64,000 nt of DNA from Tetrapyrgos nigripes (GCA_013368315.1 JAACJM010000079.1:248001-312000); one strand, 5' to 3'; positions 1-12,530 are shown, counted from the first letter of the stretch. Numbers and translations are program-made. Notes: generated by a model from the letters alone, not told the origin.

Positions 1-2140
1 TGAAAGGTCCGGTGCGTAGCATGTGGAACATGAGTCATATGGTGCAAAGGTCCGAGGAATGGTATGGAGATCCGAGGATGCGGAGATAAGAGGAAATAAA
101 TAGTACCAAATATAGACTTCATGACAGGCACCAGATGAGTGAGTCATTTCTTTTCATTCATTCACTCATCCTATCTAAGAATCTACTATCTACTTAGCCC
201 GCTGTGCAATTATTGGCCAGAACACAAGTGGTGGCCATGGCGACGATATTTGTGCACTTCATTTACGAGAACTTCAACCATGGGAAGCCACCCATCTGAC
301 CCAAGATGTCACTATTTCGGGTATGCTTGGGCTTCAAAGTGAACAAAAGGTGAAGAAACGAGGATTAATTTTGGTATGTCATGTTTCTTTTCTTTCATTG
401 AGTCTTCAGCTACTAATATTAATATATATCTCTAGACCAACAACCTGTTAATAGGTGTCTTTTGTGTAAGTGTAGAACAAACACAAACTTAAAGACTTTT
501 ATACAAATAGTAAAGTGCAAGCGTTCTGAGTAGTCAGAATACTCAACAGTTCACTTGTACTACAAGGACTTTTGGAGGGTTTGGTAGGGGTTTTGCACGA
601 ATGCACACAAGTTAAACACACAAAGACTATAACAAGTCCACAAAGATATAACCAACAGTTTCAATTCACAATTTGTAGGCCCAAATGCCTTATAACCAGT
701 TTCATAAGTCCGAGGACAAACACAAAAGGTAACACAAAAACCAACAAATTTGATTCAACACTATTGATCTACACACTATGTTTATACTCGATGTGAGTGA
801 AGTAAATTTGGTAGAAGCATAGTCCATGTTTCACAGTCTCTACTGCTAGCGCTAGTGAGATGACCGATACTCTACAGTACGTGGCTTGAGTAACTACGAG
901 AAATACCTAGTCCTTTTATACTACTCGCAGCTACTACTATACAGTTCTACATTTCTTTTTAATGTCTGCTAAAAGGTACCTAAGAAAAACAGAAATATTA
1001 GTCTAATCGCCAGTCCATGCTTGTCCGTACTACTAGATTAAGTAGGTACTTTCTAATTAGGGTATCTAGGAAATGTAGAATATTATCTAAAACTAATAGG
1101 GCTTTCTATGTTCCCTTCACTTCATCCTCTTGACTAAGAGTACCTTCCTGGAACTGGCAGCCATAGTTGTTCTGACTCACATAGCTCCACCATCCATGCT
1201 GGCCTCCACTCGTATGACTCACATTCCTTTACTGCCAATCAGTCGTTATAGGTTTGCGTAGTCCTTGCTTATTCCTCCTCTTATGTTTTTCTGGCACTAC
1301 TATAGACTTGGTGTTTATAGACCTCGTTTCTAGTATACCACCAGTTAGTTCTTATAGATAAGTCCTGCTCTCTATAAGGTCCTACATATCTTTTGTAGTT
1401 GCGCTTGTACCAACGAGAATGCCTCAGTCATCAGGCACACCTCTTGCTGATCTTACTGCTGCATTTGGAAATATCTTTACCCTTTTGGGGCTCTCTCATT
1501 ATGACTCATTTCTTAGTTCACGTACTGGTGGTAATGAACTATGGGCTTTATTCCTTCACCACTAGTTCATCCCTTTAGTACATTGTGAAAGCTGAGCTTT
1601 CTAGGAACTCATACATATATACTTTGTCCTACTTTTCTATCCTTTCTGCCTTTCAAAAGACTATTCCTTCTATTTTGCTTACAAGTGAGGTATCGCTTGT
1701 TATACCGCTAGTTCAGACATAGTTGGTTACTAGGGCTTTCCTCCAATTTCTCCGATTATGGCACCATTTCTAAACCAGTGATCATTTAGTACTAGAGTCT
1801 GGGTCATATAGCCTACGTGTTCCTTGCCCATGAATAGGGGCTTCACTTTCCCTTGAATCGCACTGGCAGTACTAAGCGCATTATGGTAGGAATGGTTACA
1901 AAGTCCTTATAGAACTTTGTATAGTATATGGGGTGGATCTGCTGCTATAACTGAAGCACTGTACACATCAACCATAGTACTTAGAATAAGCATATCTATT
2001 CATAAGTACTTAGTTTTATTGTACTGGCACATACACTTATTCCACTAGTGCTTTAACTAGCAGTTTGGGACTCACTCTAGTCCTTTATATACCAATTGAA
2101 GTGGTGAATCAGCTTTCTAACTGCCAATTAGCATTTTTAT
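1..2140. other. Stretch without a recognisable gene
   Basis: I see no convincing coding sequence here; the reading frames are short and interrupted. From the ATG at 1419 there is a short plus-strand reading of about 45 codons that could be a worn upstream exon of the recombinase remnant that follows, but nothing in it is diagnostic. The sequence is AT-rich and gives no clear terminal repeat or boundary. Confidence 0.4.
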
Positions 2141-4342
2141 ATGCAAATTTTGTACAGCGTATCACCGTGTTACATTGGTTTTGTCAACCATCAGGAGCCT
2201 GATTGGTGCCCAATGGTGGCATTGTCCTTCCTCATGCACTACCTCTGGGACGAATATGATCTTATTACAAAGGAGAACATTGATTGGCATGAGAACAGGT
2301 CTTGGGGTAAGGTGAGTGACTGATATTTGCCTGCTTTGTTTCTTGTATTGTTCCAACCTTGTTTCATTTCTCATTTGCAAATGACCCCTACCATCCCAAT
2401 AATCTGTACAACATGTATAGCTTAGCTTTTTAAGTTGCCAGCTTCAAGTCAAGGGTCAAGGTCTATTTGCCTCGACATATGCTTGGGTACAACCAGGAGA
2501 AGATGTGGTATGTAATGTGCTATATTCTGTCATATATATGAATGCTCACTCATAATTCCTGCACATACAGTGTTGATTCTGTGTCAATGAAAAAGTTTGC
2601 ATGGCTTTTGCAGGATACCTATGAGAATATCTATGTGCCTGGGATTCCCATGAATGTATGTACTATTCTATTGACTCCCATTTATTTCATTCATTGAACC
2701 TTGTGGACTTTATAGGCTGTGCTTGCTGCACATGGATTCAAGACTTACAATACATACGACCATCCTTGGCATAAGGTACCAGTACCTGAGCACTTCAAGA
2801 CGCTTGTGATGGCCATGGCTGAAGGGATCTGTGCCCAAGTCAACGGTAAAAAAGACTTGCAGGGTGTGGCAAACTTTTGGGAATTGATGATGGACATGTG
2901 AGAGATGTTCTTCCAGGTGAGTGTCCTGTGTTTCAATCATTGTCGATGCAACTGAAGCCTCATATACCATATAGGGTGCTGCAGCCATCTATCAGAAGAT
3001 GCCTGAGTCATCCATCTTCCGACTCCCAGCTCTATCACATCCAGATGTCATGAACTGGATGAAACTTGGATTTCCAACAGAGTATGCACATCTTCAAGCC
3101 CAGGCAGGTAGTTCGATCAACATGACCTGTATTGCTGACAATGCCTTAAAGGAGCTCTTATCTGAGCAAAACACAAGACTCGCTCAGCTTGAGAGTCACA
3201 ACACCCTTCTGCGTGCTCTTGTTGACTGCTGAACTGCACAGCTTTCACTTTCAAAGGGTTGATCTGTGCCAACATATTATAATCGCTGTAAGTCATTCAT
3301 TCTCGCTTTGATACTGATTACTGTAGCTAACTATCTACTTCAGATTCATCTTCTGTCACCACTGCATCCTCTGGATCATCCTCTACAGCATTCATTCTGC
3401 TTCCTGTACCACCATCATTGACCTTGGCACCAGAGACACCTCCTAGAAATTCCCATTCTGCTGAGTCAACAATAGTTAGTAAGGAAGTGACTTCTCCTTT
3501 TGGAGATGTCTCTAACCACAGTGCAATTACACCTTCATCGAGTCCTCTGTCCTCCCCAACATTTCCTATCCCCTCCAGTACTCCATTGATACCCCTATCC
3601 TATTTGCACCCAAACAGATTACCTTCATCTTTGCTTATTGAAGATATTACGATGGAATTTGCAGGAGTCTACCATTCACCAGATTCCTCACTATGTACTT
3701 ATGGTTGTGCTACACCACCTCCATCTGATGATCGACTTGAAGCTCCACCAAATGTGGAACTTGTATTACCTCCAGCCCATGCATTTTTGATGCCCAGACA
3801 CCTGGCAATGTCTTTCCTGCATTATTTGGACAAAGTACCATTCATTGGCAAGAGGTGTTTGATGTGATCAAATGACTGGACACCTTATGGGAGGTCTGGA
3901 GTACAAGGAGATTGGATAAATATGCAACAGTCTCAGCCATTTGAGAGTCGTACAACACAGGCAAGAGGGTATTTGAGGGGAGGCAGACCGGTATCAAACC
4001 TCCACTACACAAGGTTGAAAGGTGATTTGCAGCTACATGGAGAAGGGAAAGCAGGGTGGGTAATTGATCTTGTTTTTCTCATGGATTGATACTCACTTCC
4101 TTATACAGGCACGTAAATCATGGTACAGATTCCTTGATGTTCCAGAGTGGATCAAAGCTGAGGCTCGGGAAAAGGGAATCTCATACAATGCAGCAGTTTC
4201 CAATGCTGAGAGACTGAGATCAAGTGGAACAAAGAAGTTGAGTTTGAACCAGCTCAGTAAAGTGCTTGCAAATCTCAACCAAGCTCAGAGAGATATAGCA
4301 GTAAGTCATTCATTGCCTATGCCTGAACAGATACTATACTAA
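2141..4342 (+). pseudogene. Crypton-like tyrosine recombinase remnant (Ndc10 domain II / GCR1_C type)
   Basis: Plus-strand coding pieces are joined by plausible short introns (for example 2312-2428, 2509-2570, 2656-2715). Their readings, such as EPDWCPMVALSF, RHMLGYNQEKM, FQGAAAIYQKMPESSIFRLP and, near the end, RKSWYRFLDVPEWI, resemble the basidiomycete proteins I know with an Ndc10-like tyrosine recombinase core followed by a GCR1_C-type DNA-binding end. In that family the core is the recombinase of Crypton DNA transposons. The reading WQEVFDVIK at about 3830 continues into a tail interrupted by in-frame TGA codons (3863, and two more before 4040), so the copy is dead. The TGA reached after a Val-Ser-Ala-Ile reading probably replaces a conserved Trp. 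I found no terminal repeats. The assignment rests on remembered family patterns; another decayed DNA-binding protein is the alternative. Confidence 0.5.
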
Positions 4343-5084
4343 CAACTTGTAGAACAATACAAGGTCCACAACTCCACCCTGCTCACCACCTCATCTAACA
4401 TCTGACATAGAAGTCTTCATTGGCTCTGCAACCTCAACAACAAGCTCCAAGAAGAAATGAAGACTGTGGTAAAGAGCACACACTTGGCTCTAAGCAGTAG
4501 GCATAGACAGAACAGCAGTAGACAGATAACAATGAGAGACTAGTCCCAAGTCAAAGTTAATATTAAGTGAAAAAAAGAAATACATGAGATGCTCACCTAG
4601 TCCCAAGACAAAGAGGTCAAGATGGGGACTAGGGAGCTACTACTCTAAGCTTATATACACAGAACAGAAATAAAGATAAAAGTGAAGAAAGGAATCAGAG
4701 AACTGTCTAGAACAATCAAAGTACAGCCTGTTGTCCCTGTAAGAGATGTATCATAAAAAGATGAACAAATGATGAAACAGGAGATAGTAGCTGTGCATAG
4801 ATGATCAAGGAAAGATGAACAAAAGATAGGGTAAAGGATGAACAAAATGATGAACAAAAGGCAGTGACTGATGAAGAAAAGAAACAGAAAATGAACGAAA
4901 ATACCCTGAAATAATACTGTCACGACAAAGACCTCCTGTGGGCAAGCGGCCAAAGGCAAAGAAAGATCAGACTGCTAACAAAAGATAGACAATCATTTTA
5001 AGTACAGTACAAATACAATGTAAAGCTAATGTACATTATGAATCAGACCTATTTCCTCCCTGCCCGAGTCGTCCTCTTCTTATT
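4343..5084. other. Intergenic stretch, nothing recognised
   Basis: Between the recombinase remnant and the convergent minus-strand gene. It is rich in AAAAGATGAACAAA-like words (4750-4870), which look like low-complexity drift rather than a coding sequence. Confidence 0.4.
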
Positions 5085-6558
5085 TTACTTCTCTTCATGC
5101 TTTTGGAGGAAACCTAGAAAAGCAGTCCAACCACTCAGATGCTCAGATGTCTGTCTCAACTCTTTGACAACCTCTCTGGACTCGTTTGTCTTACCCAGAC
5201 CATAAACCTCAAGAATCTTCAAGCCCTTTTGCACTGCCGAGAACCAGGGCCCTTGAACACCCAAAACAATGTAAATATCCTTGTTAGTTACCTTTCAGTG
5301 CTATGAGACAATGCAGTCAGTAAAGCAGAGGTAGAATTTCAAGGCAACACACTCACTGTATCAGGATACTTCATTCCAGAAAAAGCCTCCAAGCAAGAGA
5401 CGGTGGAAGACCAGTACTCTGAAACATCAGAGTTCTGAAGCTTGTGAGACTTTGCTTGCTTGCCTAAGGCCTTGAACCTGGTATAGTCTTCATTACTGTT
5501 AAGCTAGTCCTGTATCCAATCAAGGTGTTCCTTCTTCTCTGTTTTCTTGTTCTCTTCTGCCCAATCTTGCCTCTCTCCAAATGTTGCCTTGGAATATGTC
5601 AGCAGAGCCATTCCAGAACCCATGTAGCCAGTATTGAGCAGGGAGTTTGAGTTCTCAGATGTGGATGTCGAGTTTGACAGAATCTATTAGTTTATTGGTA
5701 CCACGCATAAGGAAAGCATACAGTGTATAAGATAAAAATAGACATTACCTGCTCAACCTTAATCGTCAACTGATCCTTCTCATCAAGTTGTAAGATTGCA
5801 GAATCTCCGTTCACAGACTCAAAGTTGTTGGATGTTTTAAGGACACCAAATGGCTCAAAGAAGGGGGTTCCTTTAAGGAGACCATCTTCATCGAGCAGTA
5901 GCACACTGAACTGAAGATTACCTGTGTATCAGAACTCATTAGTACACCTAGCTGTTGCACCACATATCATTACAACGTACCAGATACAATATCAGCAATA
6001 GGCGTCCATTGTAAGGCATCTATCACTTCTGAGCCATCTACGAAACGTTCAGGTGGCTCAGTCTTGTCATTCTCATCCATGTGAACTTGGATTCATTGTC
6101 AATGTTGTGAAGACACTATGAAAACAGTGATTTCCTTGAATATCATGGTGTATTTGAGTACTAGTCAACAAAAAGAATTCCATACTACCCACCTTGAGGT
6201 CCAAGTCTCCATCTTTGACTTCCCTACAGTGATCTGCAGGCTGTGAGTCAATAATGTCTTGTCTGTATGCAGGCAAGAGTGGCAGTGGAGAAAGTGGTGA
6301 TGATCCTCAAGAGTCTGGCAGTGGCAGTGGCGTGATGTCCCTTGTGAAGCCGCTAACATCATCAAGAATCTTCTTCTTGATTGTGTCCACAGTGGGCTTG
6401 TCCTTCTTGAAGTCTGGCCACAAATCTGCTTGAGCTTCGACGATCTTAATGAGGTTAGGGCGTCTCAAGCCCCTGAAAAGACTCGTGAGTATAATACTTG
6501 TACAGATCCTAGATAGAGCATACCTGAGGTCATTTTCAGTATATTTCCTCTTAGACAT
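5085..6558 (-). pseudogene. Unrecognised intron-rich gene, probably broken
   Basis: Starts with MSKRKYTENDLR at 6558 and, after a 51-base intron (GTATGC...TTTCAG), continues GLRRPNLIKIVEAQADLW, a short basic helical opening that could be SAP-like. Further minus-strand pieces follow at about 6276 (DIIDSQPADHCREV), 6080-5700 (acidic, ends VEQV at a splice donor), 5640-5340 (MGSGMALLTYSKATFGERQD) and 5280-5085 (GPWFSAVQKGLKILEVYGLG, ending LQKHEEK and TAA). The readings join with typical short introns, so this was a real gene. In-frame TGA after PLPDS (about 6309) and TAG after WIQD (about 5507) argue that it is no longer intact, unless these fall in introns I have not placed. I do not recognise the family. 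It converges on the Crypton-like remnant and may be part of the same mobile locus. Confidence 0.4.
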
Positions 6559-6559
6559 T

Positions 6560-7561
6560 TGTGAGTAGTATAAGGCAGAGTGTGTAGACAGCAGGAGATA
6601 GTGGCGGTAGATGTGAAACTGTCAACTCGCAGCTGAGTCAATGGAAGCTTTTAGCTCAACGATCAAATGAAATTGGAGCACTGCATTCCAGAGTCTTACA
6701 TGGAAGAGTATGAACTCTTCCATTGAACAGATTTGGACTGCTTTATATTCAGTAGTCTACTGAAATTATAGTAGCTAGAGTGGCAATAGCTAACGCTGGC
6801 TACATACCTAGCACAGATCTGAACCTTGCAGCATGTTTGATCTTGATTCACTGAGACAAAGTGCTTTGGACAAAATATTGGAGTGAGAATTAGTAGTGGA
6901 AATTCAAGAGCTTACCAAAAAAAATTGGCTGTAACTTTTGCATTTGAGCAAACACAGCCCAGCTTGTAAATCCAGATGCAAGCTATAAACAACCTGGAGC
7001 TAAGTAAATGTGGATTTCGGCAGAAAGGTACGTACCAGTGGGTATCCAGATCAGACTTCTGGCTGATTTGGTTCTGTGCAGCTGCCAGAGTCGAGCTGGG
7101 TATTTCAAACCAAAGACATAAACCTACTTGTTCTCCTAAAACAAGGATTTGGATAGAAAAGAATGTTTAAGGTGTTTCCAGATCCAACACACTACTGTGG
7201 CTGTGTGCGACTAGGAGTCGCAACCCATCAGTACATCTGTGTCTATGGCATCACACCACAGCAAAAGGATAGATCAAAAGGGAAATGGGAAAAGATTATG
7301 AAAGTCAACAATGAGATGCTCTAGAAAGCACTGAACAGCAAACCAAAATTACTGAGCAAAGGTCCATCAAGAAAGAAGAACTACAGAAAATCTTCAATGG
7401 AAGAGTCAGAAAGTATGATCAAAGGATTTGAGAACTGACCTCAGGACAGTATTACATTGAACAAAGAAAAGTGATCATTGAACGTTACTGACGTGTGTAC
7501 AGAATCTTCAATTGAGATAAGTAAAGTCGCCAATGAAATGTTTTGAACCTGCACTTAGTGA
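6560..7561. other. Intergenic stretch with scattered TTCAATNGAA-type words
   Basis: No gene seen. Words such as CCATTGAAC, TTCAATGG and TTCAATTGA recur at 6717, 7387, 7453, 7476 and 7508. These resemble the key words of the tandem array that begins at about 7562, so this is probably a diverged extension of that repeat. Confidence 0.4.
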
Positions 7562-8150
7562 AACATTCAATTGAATGTATCTGATCTTTCATTGAAGAAC
7601 TTGAGTAGCCATCTGGAAAAAGGTTCAATCAAAAAGAGTGAGTCTTTGATAGAACATTTTTGTTACTCACCTAGTAAAGTGTTCAATCAAATGTATCTGA
7701 TCTTTCATTGAAGATCTTGAGTAGTCATCTGGAAAAAGGTTCAATAAAAAAGACTGAGTCTTTGATAGAACACTTTGTTACTCACCTAGTAAAGTGTTCA
7801 ATTGAACATATCTGATCTTTCATTGAAGATCTTGAGTAGTCATCTTGGAAAAAGGTTCAATAAAAAAGACTGAATCTTTGATAGAACATTTTGTTACTCA
7901 CCTAGTAAAGTGTTCAATCAAACATATCTGATCTTCCATTGAAGATCTTGAGTAGTCATCTTGGAAAAAGGTTCAATAAAAAAGACTGAGTCTTTGATAG
8001 AACATTTTGTTACTCACCTAGTAAAGTGTTCAATCAGACATATCTGATCTTTCATTGAAGATCTTGAGTAGTCATCTTGGAAAAAGGTTCAATAAAAAAG
8101 AAACAATTCTGTTACTCACCTAGTAAAGTGTTCAATCAAACACATTGAGG
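7562..8150. repeat. Tandem array, ~116-bp unit, about five copies
   Basis: The anchor GTTCAATCAA-type word recurs at about 7681, 7796, 7912, 8028 and 8130, giving spacings of 115, 116, 116 and 102. Each unit contains TTCATTGAAGATCTTGAGTA, GGAAAAAGGTTCAAT and TTACTCACCTAGTAAAG in the same order. The first copy (7562 onward) is the most diverged and the last is shortened. A worn relative of the unit lies at about 8746-8890. Units are too long and too similar end to end for a CRISPR array, and this is a eukaryotic sequence; it is a satellite-like array. Confidence 0.85.
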
Positions 8151-9553
8151 CTTTGAGTGTTGTATTGTATTGAAGACTCGTAACCCACCTATTCATTCAC
8201 ATGTCCAGAGTTTCCACCATCAGTAACTCATTTGCAGGCAAAGCTCCCCATCTTTTATCATGTATGCCCCGTGTAGGACCGTGAAACCCCATCCCTCTGT
8301 CACTTTTGCTTCACTTTCTTGTGGCCTGAGGTTTCTCAGGCCACTGCCCCTTCATATCTGCCTTTATGATTGCTTCCAAGGTGATCTGCAATGACACCTA
8401 TTCAAACAAGTTGTAGAGTACTGCAATCAAGAGTGAGTTGCTGGAGAGATGTGGGTGAGGGACAGTATACTTATATACCATCAGATTGATACATGTTGGC
8501 CTGACGGAGGACAGCAGTGGATGGGACCTCATCATCAATACCTCAAGAAGGAATCTGAGCATTCAAATGGTAAACAGAAAAGAAGATGTGTATTTGCAGC
8601 CCAACTATGTGACAGGGACAGTAATGTCCACCTACAGACCAGGGGAGACGAAAAAAAAATCCTGTAGTGCAGACCATGAGTACTATTCCCTCCTATCGAC
8701 CCAAGCCAAGGCTCACCTTCATTTGACAAAACTCTCAACCTGTTAGAATGTTCAATCGAATGTATCTGATGTTTCATTGAACAGTTCAGGCAGAAAGCTT
8801 CAATAGAAGAGAATACATCTTCAATGAAAGAAATGACGACTCACTTGCATTAAACGTTCAATGAAACCCTTTCCGCCTTCAATGGAATAAACTGCCTGAG
8901 GTCCCCTTTTTTTTTCAGCCAAAGAGCACTTGCACTCACTCCCAGGCCGAGGCACTTGCGTTGGCAGTGCAGCCGGCCACCTGGCACAGAAGAGGAGGGA
9001 AGAGCTCAGGGGGGGGAAGGGGAAGGCATCAACCGGGAAAAGACCTGCAGGCGATGCATCAGCAGGCAGCTGACATGACCATGTGGACAGTGCCGAGCCA
9101 ATTGATTGCTGGTGGCAGTGCTCAGTGACCCACCCACTGGTGACCCAGGAGTGAGTGAGTGAGTGAATTACACCGCTACCTACTAGTTACAGAAGCTTTT
9201 ACATCTGTATATAGAGAGTCCCTTGATGTACAAGGTAACTAGTAGTGAAACCACTTGCTGATTCAGCAGGGCAAGCAACCAGGCAGTAGGAGCAACATCC
9301 CACTGTCAAGGGCAGGGTAGACCGTCTACCACCTGGAAGCACTGCAATGGCAGTGCAGGCACCCAGGGACAAGGGTGTCAATGTGAAACAAGATTATGCT
9401 GGTAAGTAGTATAGGAAGAAAACCTGGGGAAACCAAAGACAGGGGAAAAGATAAGAGAAAGAAAAGAAAAGTAGAAATAACAGAAGAAATAGGATAATGA
9501 AGAGATCCAACAAAAATAATAGTGAACATGCACTAGCCAGGAGAAAAGGGGGC
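8151..9553. other. Intergenic stretch, no gene recognised
   Basis: Contains a diverged relative of the upstream tandem unit (8746-8890), a G-rich run near 9010 and a short inverted pair around CTACTAGTTAC / GTAACTAGTAG (9182-9245). Nothing coding is supported. The right part may be the 3' untranslated tail of the LINE that lies in the minus orientation to its right. Confidence 0.4.
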
Positions 9554-10785
9554 CTATTCATGTTCATCCTCCCAAATCTCATCAATGTGAGGTATACAGT
9601 TCCTGTCCTTCCAGATAATGAACACCTCATGGATAAGTTTTGCTGTTTTAGGAACCAGGACCCAGTTGAAAATCCAGGATCTCAACATCTTGAACACATG
9701 CTGATTGGAGCGAAGAGCAACAGGGTCTAGGCCTAGGTCAACCATGAACAGTGAGCGTAAAGTCACGATTTGCGGAAGGAACGGGCACTGAACAATGATG
9801 TGTTCAGGTGTCTCATATGTTCACTTGCAAAAACAGCAGAGGTGGGTGAGAGGGTCATCGCCATCACAGGGTTTATGGCCTGGGGCACATTTGAAGACCC
9901 AAGGAGAAACATCGCCACACAGCAGATGAGTGAGCAATTGCGATGATGGTGGTGTGAGACTTGGAGGAGATAGTGTCATAGGTAGATTACAGGTGACAAA
10001 GGAGAGTCGTCACTCATGGGGTTTATAGGCTCTACACAGTTGTGAAGAAGGGAAAGACGAGAGAAGTTATTGATTTGTGAAAGTAGAGACAAGTTGTTGG
10101 CATGTTTAACTTTGTTAATAATGACATCGATCTGAGCAGGGGAAAGGAATTGGTTGGGTGGAAGGAAGACAGAGGACTGTCCAACGGCATGTGGAAGGGA
10201 ACAGAGGGCATAGTCGAGATCAGATAACCAGCATGGAATGTTGTCAGCACAGAGGCTGAGGAGGGTGTTGAGAGTGACATGGGTGAGACTTGTGTGTGGA
10301 AGCTCCATTATGTATTTTAGATAGGATAGGGCAAGGATAGCACAACGAACATGGATAGGGTGAATACCAGTTTCAGTGAATAGAGGAGGAAGAGGTGAAG
10401 AGTGGGAGAGGCCAAGGATCCTACAAAAGAAATGGTGTTGAACTGTCTCCAACTGTATCAGGCCGGAGTTGTTAATGTCTGGGACAATTTTGCAACCAAA
10501 AATGAGGTGGCAGTCTACCAGAGCGGTGTAGAGTGTTTTGGCAGCATGGGAAGGGATACAGCCACAGCTGACAAGGCATTTGGAGCTGAGGATGCCATGA
10601 GATGAAATGGTGGCAGCCCTAGCTTTATCTTGATACAGACGAGCAAAAATGTCCCAGTCAGTGGAGCAGAAGGTAGTTCCTATGAGCCTGAGAGGGCAGC
10701 TGTGAACTGTGAAGACAGGGGGTTCTGTGTGTCCAGCACAGATGTAGACAATGGGGTCTGTTTGTGTTAAGTTTCTGAAGATCAT
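9554..10785 (-). pseudogene. LINE ORF2 C-terminal region
   Basis: This continues the RT frame through a thumb-like region (residues such as CPLRLIGTTFCSTDWD and HAAKTLYTALVDCHLIFGC) to VIYL at 9976. A further piece at 9.85-9.56 kb reads CCFCK, then an in-frame TGA, then TYETPEHIIVQCPF, a Cys-x2-Cys...His...Cys motif common at the end of LINE ORF2 proteins. It then runs to a terminus rich in acidic residues. Frame changes between 9976 and 9850 show decay. No activity is expected. Confidence 0.65.
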
Positions 10786-10830
10786 AACTTTGGACTTTTC
10801 AGGGCTGAGAGCAAGGAAGTTGTTATAACA

Positions 10831-11547
10831 CTATTCCTGGAGTTCATTGAGGTGTTTTTGAAGACCATAAGAGGTATGGGAGATGATGACCATATTGTTG
10901 GCATGTTCAAGATGAGAGATTTGAGTGCCATTCAAAATGCAGTCATCGGAGTCAGGATTAAGAGAGAAGGTGGACAGGTATAAGTTCCAAAGTAGGGGGG
11001 AAGCGGGGTCGCCCATCAACACTCCAGACCCAGCTTCAAAGTCTTCAGATGCGTTCTCACCTTGTACAATGTGATAACGCATATCACAATAGAGATTACA
11101 AAGCCAGTCATAGTAGATGCCAGTAAGACCTAGGTCTTCTAGGCGGTTCCACAATGCATTGTGGTTTGTGGAGGGAAAGGCATTGGAGATGTCAACGAAG
11201 GTGACAAAGAGAGTATCCTTTTGAGCACAGGCAGACTCGATCAAGGAACACAAAATAAAGGTGTTGTTATGAGTGCAGTGGCCAGTGCAAAAGCCATTTT
11301 GAGATGGAGGAATGAGGTTTCCATGTTCAGCAGCCTTTGTGAGTTTGTGAAGAACAAGCAGAGTGGCGAACTTCAAAAAGCAACTTTCTAATGCAATGGC
11401 ACGATAGTTGTTGGCGTCTGAGAGGTCTTTGCCATGCTTCGGTAGTGCAGAGAGGAGTGTTGTGAGCCAGGAGGTGGGAACCTCACCAGTACGAAAACAT
11501 TCCTGGTAGAGTCGACACAGCTCAGAATTGTCGATGTCAAGAATCAT
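10831..11547 (-). pseudogene. LINE reverse transcriptase core, active site mutated
   Basis: Typical LINE RT blocks are visible: PTSWLTTLLSALPKHGKD, NNYRAIALESC, PSQNGFCTGHCTHNN, FVTFVDISNAFPSTNH (first catalytic Asp region), GVLMGDPASPLLWNLYL and ISHLEHANNMVIIS. The last should contain the Ala-Asp-Asp catalytic pair; here it reads Ala-Asn-Asn, both explained by G-to-A changes at what would have been CpG sites. A TAG at 10831 sits where the downstream frame continues unbroken with CYNNFLALSPEKSKV, most simply a Trp codon turned to stop. The copy cannot be active. Confidence 0.8.
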
Positions 11548-12119
11548 GGAGTAAGAGGTTTCGTCGATGCCACAGGTATTGGAATGGGGATGCAGTGAAA
11601 GATAGGCTTTGACTTCTTCGATGTCAGATACTGATAGTTCAGTATTGAGGGAGGGGAAACGTGAGGGTTGAGAGTGATGGCCTCGACAGTGTGCTCGCTT
11701 GTTCTGTTCAGCTAGGCAAAAGGTGTTGAATCAGGAGGAGTTGGGGTCAGGAGGGTTGAGACGTGGTGTGAAGCAGTTGAGGAGGTCATTAAGGGAAACT
11801 TGTGGAGGAGGGAGAGAAGGATATTGGAGTTTTTTGTAGAGTTTCCAGAAGGCAGCTGGTGAGACGCTGGCTTCCAGGATGCGATTGCGCATTGCTGTCT
11901 GAAGGCAGTGTCTGAGAGTGTGGCCCCATGCATTTGCACAAGAAAAGGTGGCAGCATCTTGTGCAGATGTGGTGGGCAGGTGTTTAGATGGGAGTGGTTT
12001 TGGGAGATTGGTGTGGATTTTGGGTTGTGTGGGACAGGTAGGAGGGGGAATGAAGATGGGACCAGTAGGTATAGAGGTAAGATCATCATGACCACCTGGT
12101 AGAGGAAGAGGTAGGTCGC

Positions 12120-12530
12120 AAGCAGCGGCAGCGAGGGAGTTAACTTTGGTGTGGTGATGGTTACAGGGGTCGAAATTGATTTTAAAAAAGCTGATCGGAG
12201 CAGAGCAAGCAGCAATAGAGGCCACAATGGGCTTGAGGAGATCACTGTTTGAACAGTGCCAGCCTGTTCTTGCACGTCAAGGAGCCCAATGGGTCAGGGA
12301 GTTGATGACATAGTCAGAAGAGGTATGGATGTCAATGGGACAGAAGGGTGGGGCAACTTGTAAAGTGAGGAGCACGGCATAAAGGACGGCATGGTCATGA
12401 GATTGATCTCCAGGTACACGTTTGGAGAGATTGAATGCATTGCCATCCCTGAAGAAGACACCAGAACCTGTAACAGCATTTGGCTGGCTGGCATTTTTTA
12501 CAGATGCCAGCAACATGGACAAGAACAGGA
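12120..12530 (-). pseudogene. LINE RNase H-like segment, catalytic residues lost
   Basis: Just downstream of the endonuclease comes NAVTGSGVFFRDGNAFNLS, then RVPGDQSHDHAVLYAVLL and IDIHTSSDYVINSLTHWAP, followed in another frame by FFKINFDPCNHHHTKVNSLA. This is the pattern of a type-1 RNase H: a strand with Gly-Ser-Gly-Val-Phe, a helix where Glu is expected in 'AELYA', a strand expected as 'TDSQYV', and a final His-plus-Asp helix. Here the positions where Asp, Glu and Asp are expected read Ala, Val and Ser, so it would be inactive. At least two frameshifts cross it. The identification rests on fold-pattern similarity, and the position before RT is unusual (see findings). Confidence 0.55.

Noticed and set aside
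7562..8150. Regularly spaced repeats as a CRISPR-like array
   Set aside because: The repeated unit fills the whole ~116-bp period with no variable spacer, and the host is a eukaryote; it is a plain tandem satellite.
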